Assembly: GCA_009761415.1 (NCBI GenBank)
Contig: QUOL01000026.1
Span: 186,001 to 250,000 of the forward strand
Source: Sarcomyxa edulis
Lineage: Eukaryota > Basidiomycota > Agaricomycetes > Agaricales > Mycenaceae
Length of the DNA: 64,000 nucleotides
Direction: 5' to 3'
The position numbers and the translations under genes were made by a program. The notes below the pieces were generated by a model. The model ran no database searches. It had not been told where the DNA came from and worked only from the letters and a program-made list of their open reading frames with translations. This document shows, in pieces, positions 1 through 13,100 of the stretch (its first letter is position 1; each line of letters starts with the position of its first letter).

Positions 1-157
1 GAGTCCTTTGAACGATTCGTATCCGCCCATATATTTATTTGCAGATCTTATTGATACATATTTTTGCTCACATTCTTTGAAAGGCATCTAGACGAGCATT
101 TAACTGCATAGACTGTTCCAATCATAGATCCCGTGCTCGTGTATATTTCCTAACGCC

Positions 158-1519
158 TCACAAGTGAGATGATTTGCCCTTCTGCGATGTCACGACACCT
201 CCAACGAACTCCAACACTTTCTCCACAACCGCTTCTTTCATCTCGATTTGGACCCAGTGGGACACGTCTTCAAAAACGAACGTCTGAAGCTGTGGGATCA
301 GTTTCTTCTCGTTCTCGAGCCACGCCGGTGAACTTGTCGGGTCCTTGCGACCGTGTAGAGTTAACACAGGGAGATCCGCTGAGACTGTCGTAGGCAAATC
401 TACGCGCGTGTCATAACGTATCAGTCGAGATTCTACCGAGATATCTAGGCGGATAGACCATACCTTTCTCATCGTCGAAGCGAAGCTTCCAGAGACGATA
501 GTAATTCAAGGGGCCATTCATGTCCTTTGCCTTGCTGTACTCGCTCACATAATACTCTCGTTCCTATTCCAAGATCAGGCATGATCAATTGAAATCGTAT
601 AATAACAAGTGGCACCTTCTCGCTCAAATAACTGCTTGCTTGAATTTCTTGCAAATCCAAGTGAGTTTCGTCTCGCATGATACTCTTCATTTGGCCTGGT
701 CGAGTAAACTTGATGCTGAGTGGACCAGGCTTACGATGAAGCATTGGCACGAATAGAGGGAGCTATCGCAAATGTGTCAGTCATAGCCATACGAATATCG
801 AGTTGGAGCTACATACAGAGTTGTAGACTTCCGAGTCAGCTACCCTGTCCGCAAAATAGAGCTGATATCCTAGGTCAGGTACGATCTCGACTAGCTTCTC
901 GAGCGCGATATAGTCTTTCGCCGGAGGCAAGAAAGGAACAGCGATCCTAGACGTGTCATGAGCAAAAAGTTATTGTAGGACTTTATAGCGCACATACAAG
1001 ACGAGAGCCAACAGCCTATCCGGTTGCCAGAGGGCAAATCGAGACGCAGTCATGGATCCCCAATCGTGCCCGATAACGACCTGCAAGTGAATCAGCGGAA
1101 ATCTCATACAGAAATCTGGTCCTTTTCGGATCGCGTACGCACGGCTTTCTGAACGCCGACCACATCGAGTAAGGCCGCCAAATCCTGGCTCAGTTTACTG
1201 TAGTTATACTCTTCCGGACTATCAGGCTTGTCGGTGCCACCGTACCCCAGCATATCGGGAGCGATGACTCTGTATCCTGCACGGACCCAAGGAGCGATCT
1301 GATATCGCCATCCATACCTATCAGATATTCTCGTGAGATTACGACAAAGCTAATCGAGTGAGATATTTACCAGAGATCAGGGAACCCATGGACAAGCAAT
1401 AGGGTGATGCTTTTGGTGGAATCGTAGTCCGTTGGCAGTTGATCGACGTAGTGGTATGTGCGTCCGGTCGTAAGTTTCTGAAACTTGTGCACGAAACTAG
1501 TGGGGTCGAGAGGATCCAT
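158..1519 (-). CDS. alpha/beta hydrolase, soluble epoxide hydrolase-like
   Basis: Probable soluble epoxide hydrolase of the alpha/beta-hydrolase fold, which opens epoxides through an ester intermediate. The model has seven exons: 1519-1371, 1317-1143, 1080-998, 946-817, 762-616, 563-464 and 399-158. All junctions are GT-AG and in frame, giving 341 aa, the normal size for the family. Visible motifs in order: the oxyanion-hole segment HGFPD before the first intron, then YGWRYQIAPW, then DMLGYGGTDKP, then the nucleophile elbow GHDWGS (nucleophile Asp), a cap region with EREYYVSEYSKAKDMNG, the acid in HGRKDP and the catalytic His in EDVSHWVQ. No signal peptide is seen, so it is likely cytosolic. 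The start is the first ATG before the conserved fold. The substrate cannot be told. The assignment to the fold is firm; epoxide hydrolase is favoured over haloalkane dehalogenase because of the cap tyrosines. Confidence 0.9.
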
Positions 1520-1796
1520 TTGAGCTGGAGGTCTTGGAATTACTGGCTGTATCTATAGGGCTTTACTGCTACTAGTGATGGCGAGGAGGACGAGGATGAT
1601 TTGATATAAGGTACTTCCTTGGTACTTCCGGGTCTACAAGTGACAAGTCTACAATCACATGCAATCGGCACGCTCGGGATGATTGGTTTGTGAGTATTAT
1701 TGTAGTGTATGCAGGTAGAGTTCTACGCTCGAGAATGATGAGAGTAATGTACATATGTGTATGTGTAGAATCTACTGAGGGATCAAGGTCGTCTAC

Positions 1797-4163
1797 CTAC
1801 TTCAACCTCGTGGATCGACGGTTCTTGCTCTCCGATCTAGAGGGGGTCCTGGACCTGGCTGTCGGTTTATCCATTGTCCTATGTCGTTTCGGCGTGGTCG
1901 GTCGTTCGACCTCAACATCCTCTTCGTCGGCATCGTGTGTTCTCTTCGATGCCCGAGATTGAGTTTGGAGATTTGCTTCAGCGTTAGTCTCGACCATCGC
2001 TGCGGCCATCGCTGCGGCCTGCTTTCGATATGTGTCCAGTTGGTCGTGAGTCCTGTCATTATCGGGCCAATCCGGCTGTGCAATACAGTCTTCCCATATC
2101 CGCCGCAGACTCTGATGGTTGTCGAAGGGGGTGGTAGGAGTGGCTTCCGATTCTTCGCCACCTATGGCTATTGTCAGATTCCTGAGTATCCAGGCCTGCA
2201 CAAGATCGAATACAGAGTCGAGCCAAACGGTCAAGGGGGAGAAGTTGAACGCAAAGGATTTCGTGATGGTCTGGCGGCTTAGGAAGTTCATATACTTGTT
2301 GTTTCCGCCGACATCGTACCCATCCCCATTTATACGATACTCGTCGAAAAGAGCTTCCATCATAGGGCCAACCTTGTGAGGCTGATTGTGTTCCATATAC
2401 CGGAGACCGTGGTAGGTGACCACGTGAATAAAAGACTCCATGTCGTCTTGAGCCTTGTGCAGTTTTTGTGGGTTCTGGAGGAGGGCAGCTGAGAGGAATG
2501 GCCAAGTCCCCTGTCAAAGAGGAACAATAACATCAGCGTCATGCAATGTCATGAAATTTCGTGGACTCACCGTGCGATCCTGCTGTCGAGGTCCACTCTC
2601 GATACCCTCGACGGTCCTGGCATAATCCCAATCGTTCAAAATTCCATTACCATTCTCATCGATAAGTATATTCGGGGCGCTGATATCCCGATGTAAGAGA
2701 CCGCACTTGGTATACGCGTCTTCATGGGCTGCCGAAATGGCCATCAGTATGTTCCAATGACAGAGCTCATATCAAACTCACCTAGGAAGGCATGGTATAC
2801 GACCGTCATAAACTGCTTCGTAGAGCGGAAACTTTTGAGAGGCATCCCGACGCAGTCCTCCACAAATCGATTGTGCTTCCGGGCCCTTGCCGTGCCTTTC
2901 CCGATCCGCCACTTGCTGCTCGCAAAAGTATCTGTCTTCGTCTCATGACCCAAGTCATCACCGCATACAAATTTCGGGACATATCGAACACCTGCATTGT
3001 TCAGCATCTTCAACGTATCCGACTCCTTCAGCATCCCTTGCTCGTAGGAACGCCATGAATCCTTCAAGAACATCACCTTATCGGTAGCGACCTCGTAAAC
3101 GGGATACGCTCGTGTGGCTCTACCGATCATAGAGTCTGCGTTGGCCATGGAGCCCCACGCGAGGAATTCGCGCATCCCTTTCTTGTTGTCCGGCACAAGG
3201 AACTTGTAGACAGGTCGTTCTTGAGCGTTCTTCCAACGCGACAGTTTCTCTTTAGCAATCTTCGCCTCCTTGCTTGTCGCAAGAGAGACTGTAGGATCCA
3301 TTCCGCGTTCTTCGTCCGAAAGATGTGAGAATCGCCAGAAAAACTCGGCCAGTAGGGTGCCATCCTCCCGGAAGTTGAAACGTCTCGTTACTATAGCTCC
3401 AGAGCGATCCCAGAGGATAAAGCGGACCCAGGGGTCGCCGAGGTATATCGAGAAAGCAAAAAGGCGATGTTGACGAGAGCACAGTTCGGTAGCATAGCTG
3501 ACCAGTTGGCCCCTGCATGAGTCTCTCGCTATCGAATGACGCAAGAAGGGTCCCTCATCCTTGAATGGGTCTTGTGTATCGTCAGGCTTGAATTCCATCC
3601 ACAGTGCGGCCTGGTCAAACTGGGTAGGATGAAGTGTGGTGTCGACACTGTTTGGGTACATGCAGACATCAGGTTGGATTTTGAGACCGGTCTCTGAGTT
3701 TGGATCGGGATGGTGGCTGGTATTCACGAGCTTGTAACCAGGTAGGATAGAGCGGTTTCGGGGTTTTTTGCCTTTGCCTTTGGGATATGCGCATTGCGCA
3801 AGTTTGACCTAAGAAGATATTCAAGATCAGCAATCAGAGATGAAGAACATGGAGACGCACAAATTCTGAGTACATCTTGGTCTCGAGCCCTCCCTTCGGC
3901 AGAGCATCAAAATGCTTTTTCTTTATCGAGCGAAAGTGATGTTTGGGCGACAGAGGCATAAACGTGTCGAGGAAATCTCGGGGCGGCATTCCTCCGATCC
4001 AGTGGCTACTCATTTCGCTGTCGTGGGTCTTGCGCCTCTCGATGAAAGGTATCGGTTTCGTGATATGTGCTGCGACTCCTCTCAAGCTTCGTTTGACTGG
4101 TGAACCAGTGTTAGAGATGGTATCAGGGGGGGCATGATCAGCAAAGGATTCAGCGTCAGACAT
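1797..4163 (-). CDS. fungal-type protein kinase FunK1, copy 1
   Basis: Kinase of the fungal-specific FunK1 family (role unknown). Four exons: 4163-3861, 3808-2782, 2728-2571 and 2510-1797, with introns of 52, 53 and 60 nt, giving 733 aa. The beta3-lysine segment reads YEVATDKVMFLKDSW. Exon 3 carries the catalytic loop LLHRDISAPNILID (HRD with Asp and Asn present) and the magnesium-binding loop NDWDYAR, the DWD form usual in this family instead of DFG. The C-terminal tail is basic and Arg/Ser-rich (KRHRTMDKPTARSRTPSRSE), suggesting nuclear location. The start ATG (MSDAESFADHAP) lies 40 nt downstream of a TATA box. No disabling change is seen. Its C-terminal exon is nearest to copy 3, while the second half of exon 1 resembles copy 2. 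Confidence 0.9.
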
Positions 4164-4870
4164 GATGAGGAGACTTACAGGAGAAGTAGGAACGCGAAAG
4201 GCTTTATAGAAAAAAATGCAGCTAGGGGGAGGCGTCCGAAACAAATATGAAATGTGATATCTACAAAGGGAGTGGAAATTCGATAGACGGGTCAAGCGTG
4301 TGTCGCGAAGATCTCGAAATGAGACTTACGAGATACACACAAGCGCGATTTCAGGGACACTGTTGGTCAGAAATCTATACGTAGATATCTATGTAAAATT
4401 TGGATGCAGAGTTGGCTGTCCTGGCTACAAGTTAGTGCTAGTGAGCGCGTTACTTGACTGAAAAGTCAAAGTCGAAGGGGCGGCACAACATACGGTCACG
4501 TTGTCACGTACTAGATTCAGGGCAGGCTTTCTCGCGCAAGATATTTGAAAATCAGTCTTGACGCGTCCGAGTCAATCTGGATTCTGGGCTCTCTGGACAG
4601 CAGTCATCCATGCGTGGCAGTGCGTCCAAGTGTGGAACATGTGAAGGGAAACTATCGATACGGAACCGAAAACTTGCTAATTTTGGATCCTCTGGGCTTC
4701 TCAAGAGTCCTGTTCATCGTCGACGTACATCCGCCCAAAATATGTTCCGTCCAGTGGCACAACTTCAGACACTTGACAAGTCCTCCTTTCAGACGGAAAA
4801 CCTGGACAAAAAGGTCCAGGCTCAAAATATGTGATTATATCTCAAAAGATAAGCTCATATAACATATCCG
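4164..4870 (-). promoter_or_regulatory. conserved FunK1 promoter, copy 1
   Basis: Non-coding block shared with the other four FunK1 copies. It holds a TATA box (TATAAA, complement of 4203-4208), the palindrome TAGATATCTA at 4382-4391, the conserved GTGTCCCTGAAATCGCGCTTGTG segment around 4340-4365 and the TTACTTGACTG segment near 4450. Farther upstream, 4690-4820 matches the far-upstream region of copy 2, including the hairpin CCTGGAC-6 nt-GTCCAGG at 4801-4820. Assignment as promoter is inferred from conservation and position. Confidence 0.6.
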
Positions 4871-6620
4871 GATACTTTGTTCCATGGTATCACCGTCATG
4901 ATCGACTCGGAGGAGTAGCCTCCCAACGACCACATGTTGACAAAATGTAGGCAGATGGCTGTGATGATGACAACCACAACAGGTTTTCGTTTCTGTCAGT
5001 AGTTGGTCGAGAGGAACTTCGGAGAGCAATGTCAATACGCACTAAGTATGGGAGATTTCGTTTGCCTTGAGTAATAAAGATTTTGTTGTGCCCATCGATC
5101 TTGGGTAATCAGAACTACACTTGACTAAACAGATTGCGATGCGTCGCTCACATTCTGTACGGACTTGTCCATGTCAGAGTTCGCAGTGGTTGTTGTAGAC
5201 AATGCAAGTGAAGACAGGAAGATCAAAGCATCGGATACTTCAGCTCGTCCACTCGCAGAGCGCGTGGCTGTAAGAAGAGTCAACATCATAAAATTTGGAT
5301 CCTCTGGTGCTACTCAACTCGAGAGCCTCGGGCTCAGTAACAATATGGTCATTTTCTATAGCTTCTGGATCTTCAGGTCGACTTCGCGTAGCATCGTGGT
5401 GATCTGCATTTTCTATAGCTCTTGACGTGCATCGCTTTGATGGTAAGAGATAAACGAAAAAGCATAGCGTCGCAGTGTGTATAATGGAACAAAAATACTC
5501 CAAAGCCTGTAAGAATAGATGCAAAATCAGGATGGCTGCACTGACCTCTCTCCAGAAATGTCAGGTTGACAATACTTATTGAGCGAGCTAACCATCCGCA
5601 CCGAACATGCGAAGCACATGCAGCATATCTTGTTGAGGAAAGCAGTGCGTCTTTGAGGAACTATACTTTAACGCTATATTGGTACACGAGGGTCACGTTT
5701 ATTAGCCGCATGTAAAGAGCACGCGATAGGTGCACTGCAAGATGGACTTCCACGTTCAAGAAGAAACTGGGGAGTTTCTCATCATGAAGGTCGAATATAA
5801 CATATTGAAGGACGTAGGCGTCCCACAGCATTATAAATAGCGTGTTCGGACTTTCGAACTTTTGGCGATAGCATGCTCCAGCAGTAGTTTTTCTAGAGAG
5901 AACCATATATCATGTACTACTTACCTGAGCGTCTCGGTATGCGTCTGTCATAATCGCGAGGTCAGTTGACTCTCATTCGACCATCGACGGGTGCGGGTGA
6001 TTAGCGCCAAGATGGGTATCGTAAATATGTTGTGAGAGCCCATTGGCGCGATAAGCTTGAGTAGTAGGAAGAAGAGATAGAGCGGCGACTTCAAACAAAG
6101 TCAATAGCCGCAGTGGTGGTCGACTCGACTCGAACGAGGACGAGGACAATTTGAGCCTCCAATTGCATCTCCGCTCAAATTCAAAGCTCAGCGACTCAGC
6201 ATTTGTTTTGTTCGCCGAATTTTTCTACTAGTATCCTCCTTGTCCTGCCCTCGAGATCGTAACTCGCATTAACAGTATCTGCTAGACGACACACTCACTG
6301 GAACGGGGCTGTCAAAAAAAAAAGTCTCAAAATCTCGTCCGAATACTGAGTCTGACCGGATCTTATCATCTCCCTTGTAGTCTGCTTCCTTGTCATTTGA
6401 CACGTCCGGGCGTTCCCAATGGGCCTTTGAGGACTGCCACACTAGGCAGTACTGGCCTTTTGAATGTGTCTACGCGCCTAATCGAAGATGAACGACAGAT
6501 ATAATCCAGTACCTGTGAACTTCGGCGTATCATATAACTTGAATGTCCATGTCAAGATATCTCAGCGATCCTTCAATACCCCCACCCCTCGGACTCCTCC
6601 TCTAGCTTTGTCTTTCTGCC
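4871..6620. other. intergenic, no gene recognised
   Basis: About 1.7 kb holding only short ORFs without family resemblance. Near 5289-5304 a short GGATCCTCTGG stretch resembles the FunK1 upstream sequence at 4684-4696, possibly a fragment of the same repeat. The last part, 6400-6620, is presumably the promoter of the next gene. Confidence 0.4.
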
Positions 6621-7824
6621 ATGCCATTCTTTGAAGGCGCTCATCACTTCTCCATGAAAAACCCAACGATGAGCGATGTGAAGGGTAATCAAACCAATTA
6701 TAACGGTAACGTCACCGACAACAGGTCGAACTATGATAACACCACCACTACCAATACTATCGATTCCTACAATGACAATTCTCGACGAACCGTCCATCGA
6801 GGTAGTCGAGTTCAATCATAAGCATTCGCTTACTAATTGGCTCGCAGATCGAGCCTACAACTACCACCAAGATTTAGCGAATAATCGTCAAGGTCTGGGA
6901 CCGCACTCTCAGCCCGGCACGTACACTCAACCTTCGAACCTTTCCAAGTGCGATGGCTAATGCGTTCGTTGAACAGATCCTGGTATTGATCAAAGCAGTT
7001 TTCGTCCTATCAACTCTTCCCGAGGGACGAGAAGAAGAGCGCCCCCAAAACAAGGAGAAATGCTTGCCCCAGGGGCTTGGAGACCTCCAAATTGCCACCA
7101 ACCACAAATTGCAACTGCTCCAAACGAGGAAGGCTTGCAGTTTCCTAAAAGCTCCGGGGTTTCCGCCGTCGCGGAACCTGCATATCAGCGTCCACCCATT
7201 CGCGAGAGTAACTCCTACGCCGGACGTGACCTTAGTGATGCTCAGCGTACGTCTCGTCGTTGCAAATTTAGCCCCTGTACCCACCTCTCACCCATTATAG
7301 ACGGATATCCAACCTATCGAAACCCCCGCCATGGTGAAGGAACTCAATACATGTATCCTAAACGCCAGTTCTCTGATGCGTATTGTATGTTTCAGCTATT
7401 GCAGAGATATCACCCAGACATACTGAAATCACCTTTGATACGAGTAGTTGACCAGCCTATCGCCTCCACTGGTGACCGCTGTGGCGATAAGGAGGTCAAT
7501 CAGGCGGTACAGGAGGAGGGCTACGAAAAATCTTATGATTTGGAGGAAGACGGAGAATTAGACTTCCAAGACGCATTCGAAGAGCCTTCTCCTTCCCAGT
7601 TTTCAAACCCATATTCACCGGAAACTTTCCCAGATCATATCATGCGTGCATCGAGCAGTCCTTCTACGACCACTCTGCCTTCCTCGTCATCTTTGATGAA
7701 TCCGTCCTTATCACGTCCGGCTTTTCCGCATTCCGACACCACACCGGCGGGGTACATTCCTGCTAACGATGTTCCTCAGGGACAGAGCAAGACAAAGTCT
7801 AAAAACCCGTTCCGTCAACAATGA
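6621..7824 (+). CDS. Asn-rich GNQ-motif protein with acidic Ser/Pro-rich tail (carrier 1)
   Basis: Function unknown. The first exon (6621-6801) begins MPFFEGAHHFSMKNPTMSDV and runs into the motif VKGNQTNYNG, DNRSNYDNTTTTNTI and DSYNDNSRR. A 46-nt intron (6802-6847) directly follows the motif; a second (6893-6976, weak GTCTGG donor) restores the frame into a long exon from 6977. An optional intron with donor at GTACGTC near 7250 is in frame either way. The remainder is disordered-looking: Pro/Arg-rich, then an acidic segment (YDLEEDGELDFQDAFEE) and a Ser/Thr-rich run, ending KSKNPFRQQ. The FFEGAHHF opening followed by a GNQ motif is common at N-termini of agaricomycete proteins, some with NACHT domains, but no NACHT or other enzyme domain is present here. 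The middle of the model is the least certain part. Confidence 0.55.
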
Positions 7825-9334
7825 ATCAGTCAAATATTAGGTGCGGCGATGAAGTGCTTCTCTGTGGCTTGTATTGAATTCTCGCTCTTGCAGTCTCTAG
7901 CTATATCTGTTTTGAAGCCTTCGCGCTGTCTTGCTTTCACTGCTGTCTGTACCTGCCACTCCATACTCCTGGATCTCGGCTCTTGTTTCCCTTCCATTCA
8001 TACGTACTGAAAGGAGTCCTGCTCTCGTGTTTTTTGATTTAAATCATTGTTCTGACCATCTATGTAGCCGCTTTCCCGTTTCTCAAGATTGTTATCCCGT
8101 CGAGTTGTTACTTGTAGTACTTTTGGATCTGACGTATACCAGAGCTCTGGAGAGATAAGCCTACCATTTGCAAGTTACATTTTGCCTCAGACTTCGTCGT
8201 TTGCACGAGCCCACGTGTTCCTCACGTTTGACACCTATGAAACTTTGAAAAACACAACATCCAACGTCGATGGGTTTATCCTGACTCAATCTGTGTCTAC
8301 GCAATTCTTCCAAGCCTCTTCCGAGTTTTTTTACCCTTCGATCCGTTCAAAAGAGGTAGCTTCCTTGAGACGAGCTTCGAAGTGGCTTTCAAGCAACCGA
8401 GCACGACATTGACATCAGTTGCCGACAACTTCTTCAAGTCCACGCGCTCCCTCTATTCCCAACAAGTTCTGCCCTACCCTATACTCACGGAAACCATAGT
8501 ATGGTGACAGTACATAGTCGATGTCTCATTGGCTGGCCTGACTCGTAAGTTCGTAGTGCCTACACGAACACCGAAGAGTGAGCATGAGCAGTCTCTTCCC
8601 CACGAAGTCCTTGATAAACCTTCCTATTCCATTCTTTCAGGATTCCTGCGAACTTCCTCATTGTGTGAAGCTAAAACTCCGTCAAGTCGTGAGTTTTCAT
8701 ATCCTCAACTGCTTCCTATTAACCGCCGAACTCAGGAATTCATGGGGATCGAATAGGCGAATAGATTTCTCCGTGAATGTGTGGTCGTACCCAGAAAGGG
8801 TGTAAGCGTCACTCATTCATTTTCCATCTACCTATCCACTCCCGCTGTCAGCTTCTACCGCAACGTCTCGAGTGCGCTATTTCTGCGATAGCAGTACGCA
8901 GCACCCCTGGAGGTAGCGGACTAGGTATCTTCTTTTTGTCCTGTCAAGACGTTGAGACTTCCGGTCTCCAATCATCCTTGTACGTATATTCTCAACCACG
9001 CTGCTATAAGCGACGAATTCTCTGTTGTGGAGCAGATCATACTGCACTGTTCTCTATGGACGTGAACGTTTGGATCATTACACCCGACTCAGAGGGAGCG
9101 AAGCGTTCAAACCCGTTCCGTCATTGAGCAGAGTACACCTAAAGTCGTCCCTTACTCGATGTGGGGGATAGAACTCGACAACGAATGGACCATACCCAAA
9201 ATGAAAGCGGGGCTTCAAGTCTAACGTCAATAAATCGCGGGCACAAATAGGTCTGGCATTAAACCTCTTCTCCCACTCTCTCTTCTGTCCTGGCATCGTC
9301 TTCACCCACTCGTTCTGCTTCGTGATTTCCCGAT
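7825..9334 (+). other. no gene assigned; possible decayed 3' end of a carrier-1 paralogue
   Basis: Short open frames only. The one ending at 9127 finishes EGAKRSNPFRH, and its DNA (AACCCGTTCCGTCA at about 9109-9122) repeats the end of the preceding gene (AACCCGTTCCGTCA near 7804-7817). This suggests a diverged or broken tandem copy, but nothing upstream in this stretch shows the Asn-rich motif. Confidence 0.3.
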
Positions 9335-11444
9335 ATGTTCACAACTGATATCACAAGAACAGTTGGTGCACTGTTCATTGGGGCTTTCATTTCTTCCGCG
9401 TACGTTCTATCCACTGCTGTGGCACTTCTTGCATTGTTACTAAGAAGGATATCGAACTCAGGTTGTCTGGAGTTGTCACCGTCCAGTGTATTGGTTACTT
9501 TAAATACTATCCGTCGGATCCACGCTACACAAAACTTCTGGTCAGCTCATTAACGCTTTTTGAAGGTCTTGATAGACTGACTAAACTCACTAATAGGTGG
9601 CAGCACTTTGGTGAGCCTAATCATCTCCCAGATCAGACTGAATTGACACAAATGCGTGTCAGGTTACTGGATTTCTGCCATACTATTTTCATTGGAGCGT
9701 CGCTATGGTATTATCTCATCGCGAACTACGGAATTCAAGGAACGATTGATTCTATACCTTGGTAAGTGCTTTGCAGTACATACCGTAGGATCTGAACTGA
9801 CAGAAACTTAGGAGTCTCGCAGTGCGTTGTCTTTGCGTTCGGATGTCCAATGATTTACACTGATACCATTATAGCTTACCATCGCATTAACGGTTCGTTA
9901 TGTTCCCAATCGACGGTATAGCTGATCCTCAGTTCCTTCTTTATCAGGGGATTTTGACTTTCCTCGTCCAGTGGTATGTCTTTCGACTTATTGTCTTCCA
10001 AAGTTATGAAATTGATGTCTCCCTAAGTTTCATGGTTCATAGGATACACAGATGTGAGCACATCTACCCAGATACCCAGTATCATCTTGCTAATACCTCG
10101 ACCTCAGTGAGCAAAGCTAACTGGACAATATCGGTGCCACTCGTGCGTAGCTGTGCAAATATCGTGATGCATTAGCGTTCTCTGAGATTCAATTATTTAT
10201 AGGCCATTCTAGCCGTCTCAAGACTAAGTAAGTCTAGTCGTTGCCGTGAACTGCCTTGTCATTCGCTCACCAACCTGACATCAATTCAGTTACTGCTTCC
10301 AGTAGGTCACTAGGTCATCCAATCATTAGCTCATGTCCTAACCCTGCTTTCTCGGAACAGTAACGACTTCGAGAATGTACGTCCTGCTGTCGTGGCTTGC
10401 CCTCGCAGTAGCTGAGTATACACAGGATCCACCTGAAGACATTTGATGCATTTTTACGAGACTCTCGCGTAAGAGAAACATTTTGACACTACGAGGACAG
10501 CTAGACTAATATATTCTAGTGGACGTTCACCACTGGCTTAGCCCTTTCTTCCGCCTTGGATATTCTCATCACCGGATTTCTATTCTATTTCTTGCTAGAC
10601 AGCCGCAAGGTTACCTCTGCGTAAGATTTCGATAAATGGCAAAATCATAAACGAGTCGCATGACTGACGAGACCTCACTAGCAGGATGGTCCATGTTATC
10701 GACAAGCTCATGCTCTATGCGTTTGAAAGTGGCTCCCTGACCTGGTATGTGATTCGGGCCTTCGAACGTCGAGTATCTTGTATACTTACCTGCTATTCAG
10801 TGCTTCTACTATCCTTTCGATGATTTGCGTACGTGTCGATGTGTTTGTCTATTTAGCAGATCCAATCAATAGCCTCTTGACAGTGGCTCGCGATGCCGAC
10901 CAACCTTGTATTCATGGCACTCCATTTTATCATCAGCAAATGTAAGCGGAGCGCAGCTTTTGTTTTGCCCATGGTGCTGACAGATTTCTAGTTTACGCCA
11001 ACTCGTTACTTGCGACGTACGTCGACGAGCCCGATATTATGGTACTGCTATTGATTCAATCCCTTCTTCTCCAGCCTCAACACTCGTAAAGGTCTCCAAC
11101 AAGGGCTGTCTTCGAACGGCAGTTCATCGGGGCCTCCAGTACCTATCCTATTGGAAGACTTCCAACGAGATGGACTCTTCAGTGGCCGATCTGTTCGTTG
11201 TTCTTCTCATTCTTCACTCTCTACTGTTGACAACGGTGTCGTTCTGTCAGCGTCGAGTGACTTACGAGGCCCGAGAAGCATCTAAGCGAGCAAACCTCGA
11301 CAAAAAGGTGTGTAGAGTATATCAGGCGTACCCTGCATGATACTAACAAAAATGTTGTCTTCTCAGCTCAAGGTCAACGTGGAGAAGACCGTAGAATATT
11401 CGGTAGATCACCATCCAGGATCCCCTTCCGCTTATACCGCTTGA
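9335..11444 (+). CDS. DUF6534 multi-pass membrane protein, paralogue A
   Basis: Seven-helix-type membrane protein of the DUF6534 family, abundant in agaricomycetes and of unknown function. It is split into many small exons by short introns. Landmarks in order: MFTTDITRTVGALFIGAF (first helix), then LSGVVTVQCIGYFKYYP, PRYTKLLVAALW, LDFCHTIFIGASLWYYLIANY, ILTFLVQCFMVHRIHRLSK (helix end plus the family's HRIHRLS signature), WTFTTGLALSSALDILITGF, FYFLLDSRKV and a last helix WLAMPTNLVFMALHFIISK. A polar tail follows, ending SVDHHPGSPSAYTA before TGA at 11442-11444. The part near 10220-10440 is unclear at exon level. A shorter paralogue lies inverted at 15.0-17.0 kb. Confidence 0.8.
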
Positions 11445-11717
11445 GTGCGTAGTTGTAGACTGATGGTCGACCGGTGGCTTGTCTGCCTATGAGCACGGTG
11501 ATAGAGAAACTCTTATGGAGAGAGCGGTTGAGAGTCTAACTTGGGAGAAAGAAATCATCCATTCGTTCTATCAAAAAAAGTCGACTGGTGCAGAGGATTG
11601 CATTGGGACGGTGTTAGTGTACATAATCCTTATCGTTATTTTCCTTGTCTTGTATCTCAATGAGCCCCTCGTCATTGCTGACAATCACCGGTATATATTG
11701 ATACAGATAGTATGCAA

Positions 11718-13100
11718 TCACTCAGCAACGATATCAGAATGCGTATCCTCTGTCTTTTCTGACTCATGTAATCGTTGAGCAGCAACGAAGTGTTGTCGTT
11801 TCTCTAGGTCTGTTTCTCCAAATTCAGTAAAATTAGCGATGCGAGTAGGGTAAGATACTGACCGTGAGCCCACATGCACGCTCCTATGCGATTTGATATG
11901 CTGAAAATCAAACCGATGATAGGAAGACCCTCCAGTAAGGCAGCCGTAAACCCGAAAGCTGTGTGCCATAAGTAAGCTTGCGATACAGATGATGAGACTA
12001 TATACGTACTTCGGTAGTCCCATTTTCGCTCTTCCATGAACACGGCTACTTGGTGCTCCGTCATGTGTTTTGATTCGAAATACTGAAGTGAGAGTTGAAC
12101 GGACTGGAGTTCACCCAGACTCAGGAGATACGGCATACCTGTTTATGCAAATAACGAGCAGTCCCGAGACCCTTGAACCAAGCCGATACAAGAATACCTA
12201 CGAATGGATAGAAGTTGAAGGGAAGGAGTAACACTGATGACGTTATTCTTGCAGTCAACACCTTGCGCGTATGAGACTACACACCTCGCTTCACGACGAA
12301 TACGCCTACCCACCCACCAAGCCAATTATGAATGAATTTCGTCTTGGCCGACTCAAACACTACAGGCGGCGGCGAGTCCCATTCTTCGACTGTCCTGCTG
12401 GTCAACAGGGAGTCGATATTGCTGAGATTAAGGACTTACCATAAGGTTGCCAAAAGTCCTTCCCCTTTCCTCGTGAAGTTATGGTCTGAGCCCAAGCGCG
12501 TTCGCGTGCGATGCGAATGTTCCGGGATAGAAAGAATTTGAGGATATAGGTTATCTGAGATCCAAGTAACAAAACAGTAGCATCTTCGCGAAGACAACTC
12601 TTGTGAGATTACGATGCAACTTCCGGAGAAACAGAGACTGACAAGTATGGACGTTGAAAGGTATTTTACAACCGAATACGGTATCGTTGGACAGACCAGT
12701 GATTCTGGGTGAGCTGTGGACTTTTGAATGAGATTTGACTTCTGGTAGACTAGATACGACTTACTTTGCGAGGAATATTTCAATGCACTTCTTCTGAATC
12801 CCGAACGTCAATAGTGACTGGAAAGAGTCTTCAGTCGAGAGTCAGGGTTCAAGGGCAATTAGTATTAACCCAAACCAATCCTACTGCCAGCCCGCGCTGT
12901 GTCCCATGCTGACATTTCTGCCATGCTGGAACATACAACAAACTATCTGTGCACAGCCTATAAACACCTACAATAACGTAGGACGGAGGAAATTGGAGAC
13001 GGGAAGTCGCTCTGGCCAAGCTTTGTGGTATTTCGTCCGCGTCTTGAGATACAAAAAGTGAGTTTTGAGCTTCCGGGCCCTGCGTAGAGATTGTGGACAT
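11718..13100 (-). CDS. EI24/RRT8-like integral membrane protein
   Basis: Probable member of the fungal EI24 (etoposide-induced 2.4) / RRT8-LDS membrane-protein group, whose yeast members sit at lipid droplets and the spore wall. Visible parts in order: MSTISTQGPEAQNSLFVSQD, a first hydrophobic stretch ending GLAVGLVW, a basic segment RNIRIARERAWAQTITSRGK followed by DFWQPYVEEWDSP, the hairpin LLLPFNFYPFVGILVSAW, FKGLGTARYLHKQ, YFESKHMTEHQVAVFMEERK, the second hairpin FGFTAALLEGLPIIGLIF with SNRIGACMWAHDLEKRQHF, and a polar end HSDIVAE. These last exons join cleanly (introns near 11823-11874 and 11953-12003). The stretch 12540-12740 could not be resolved into exons. The start ATG at 13100 faces the next gene at 13343, so the two share a 242-bp divergent promoter. 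Confidence 0.65.
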
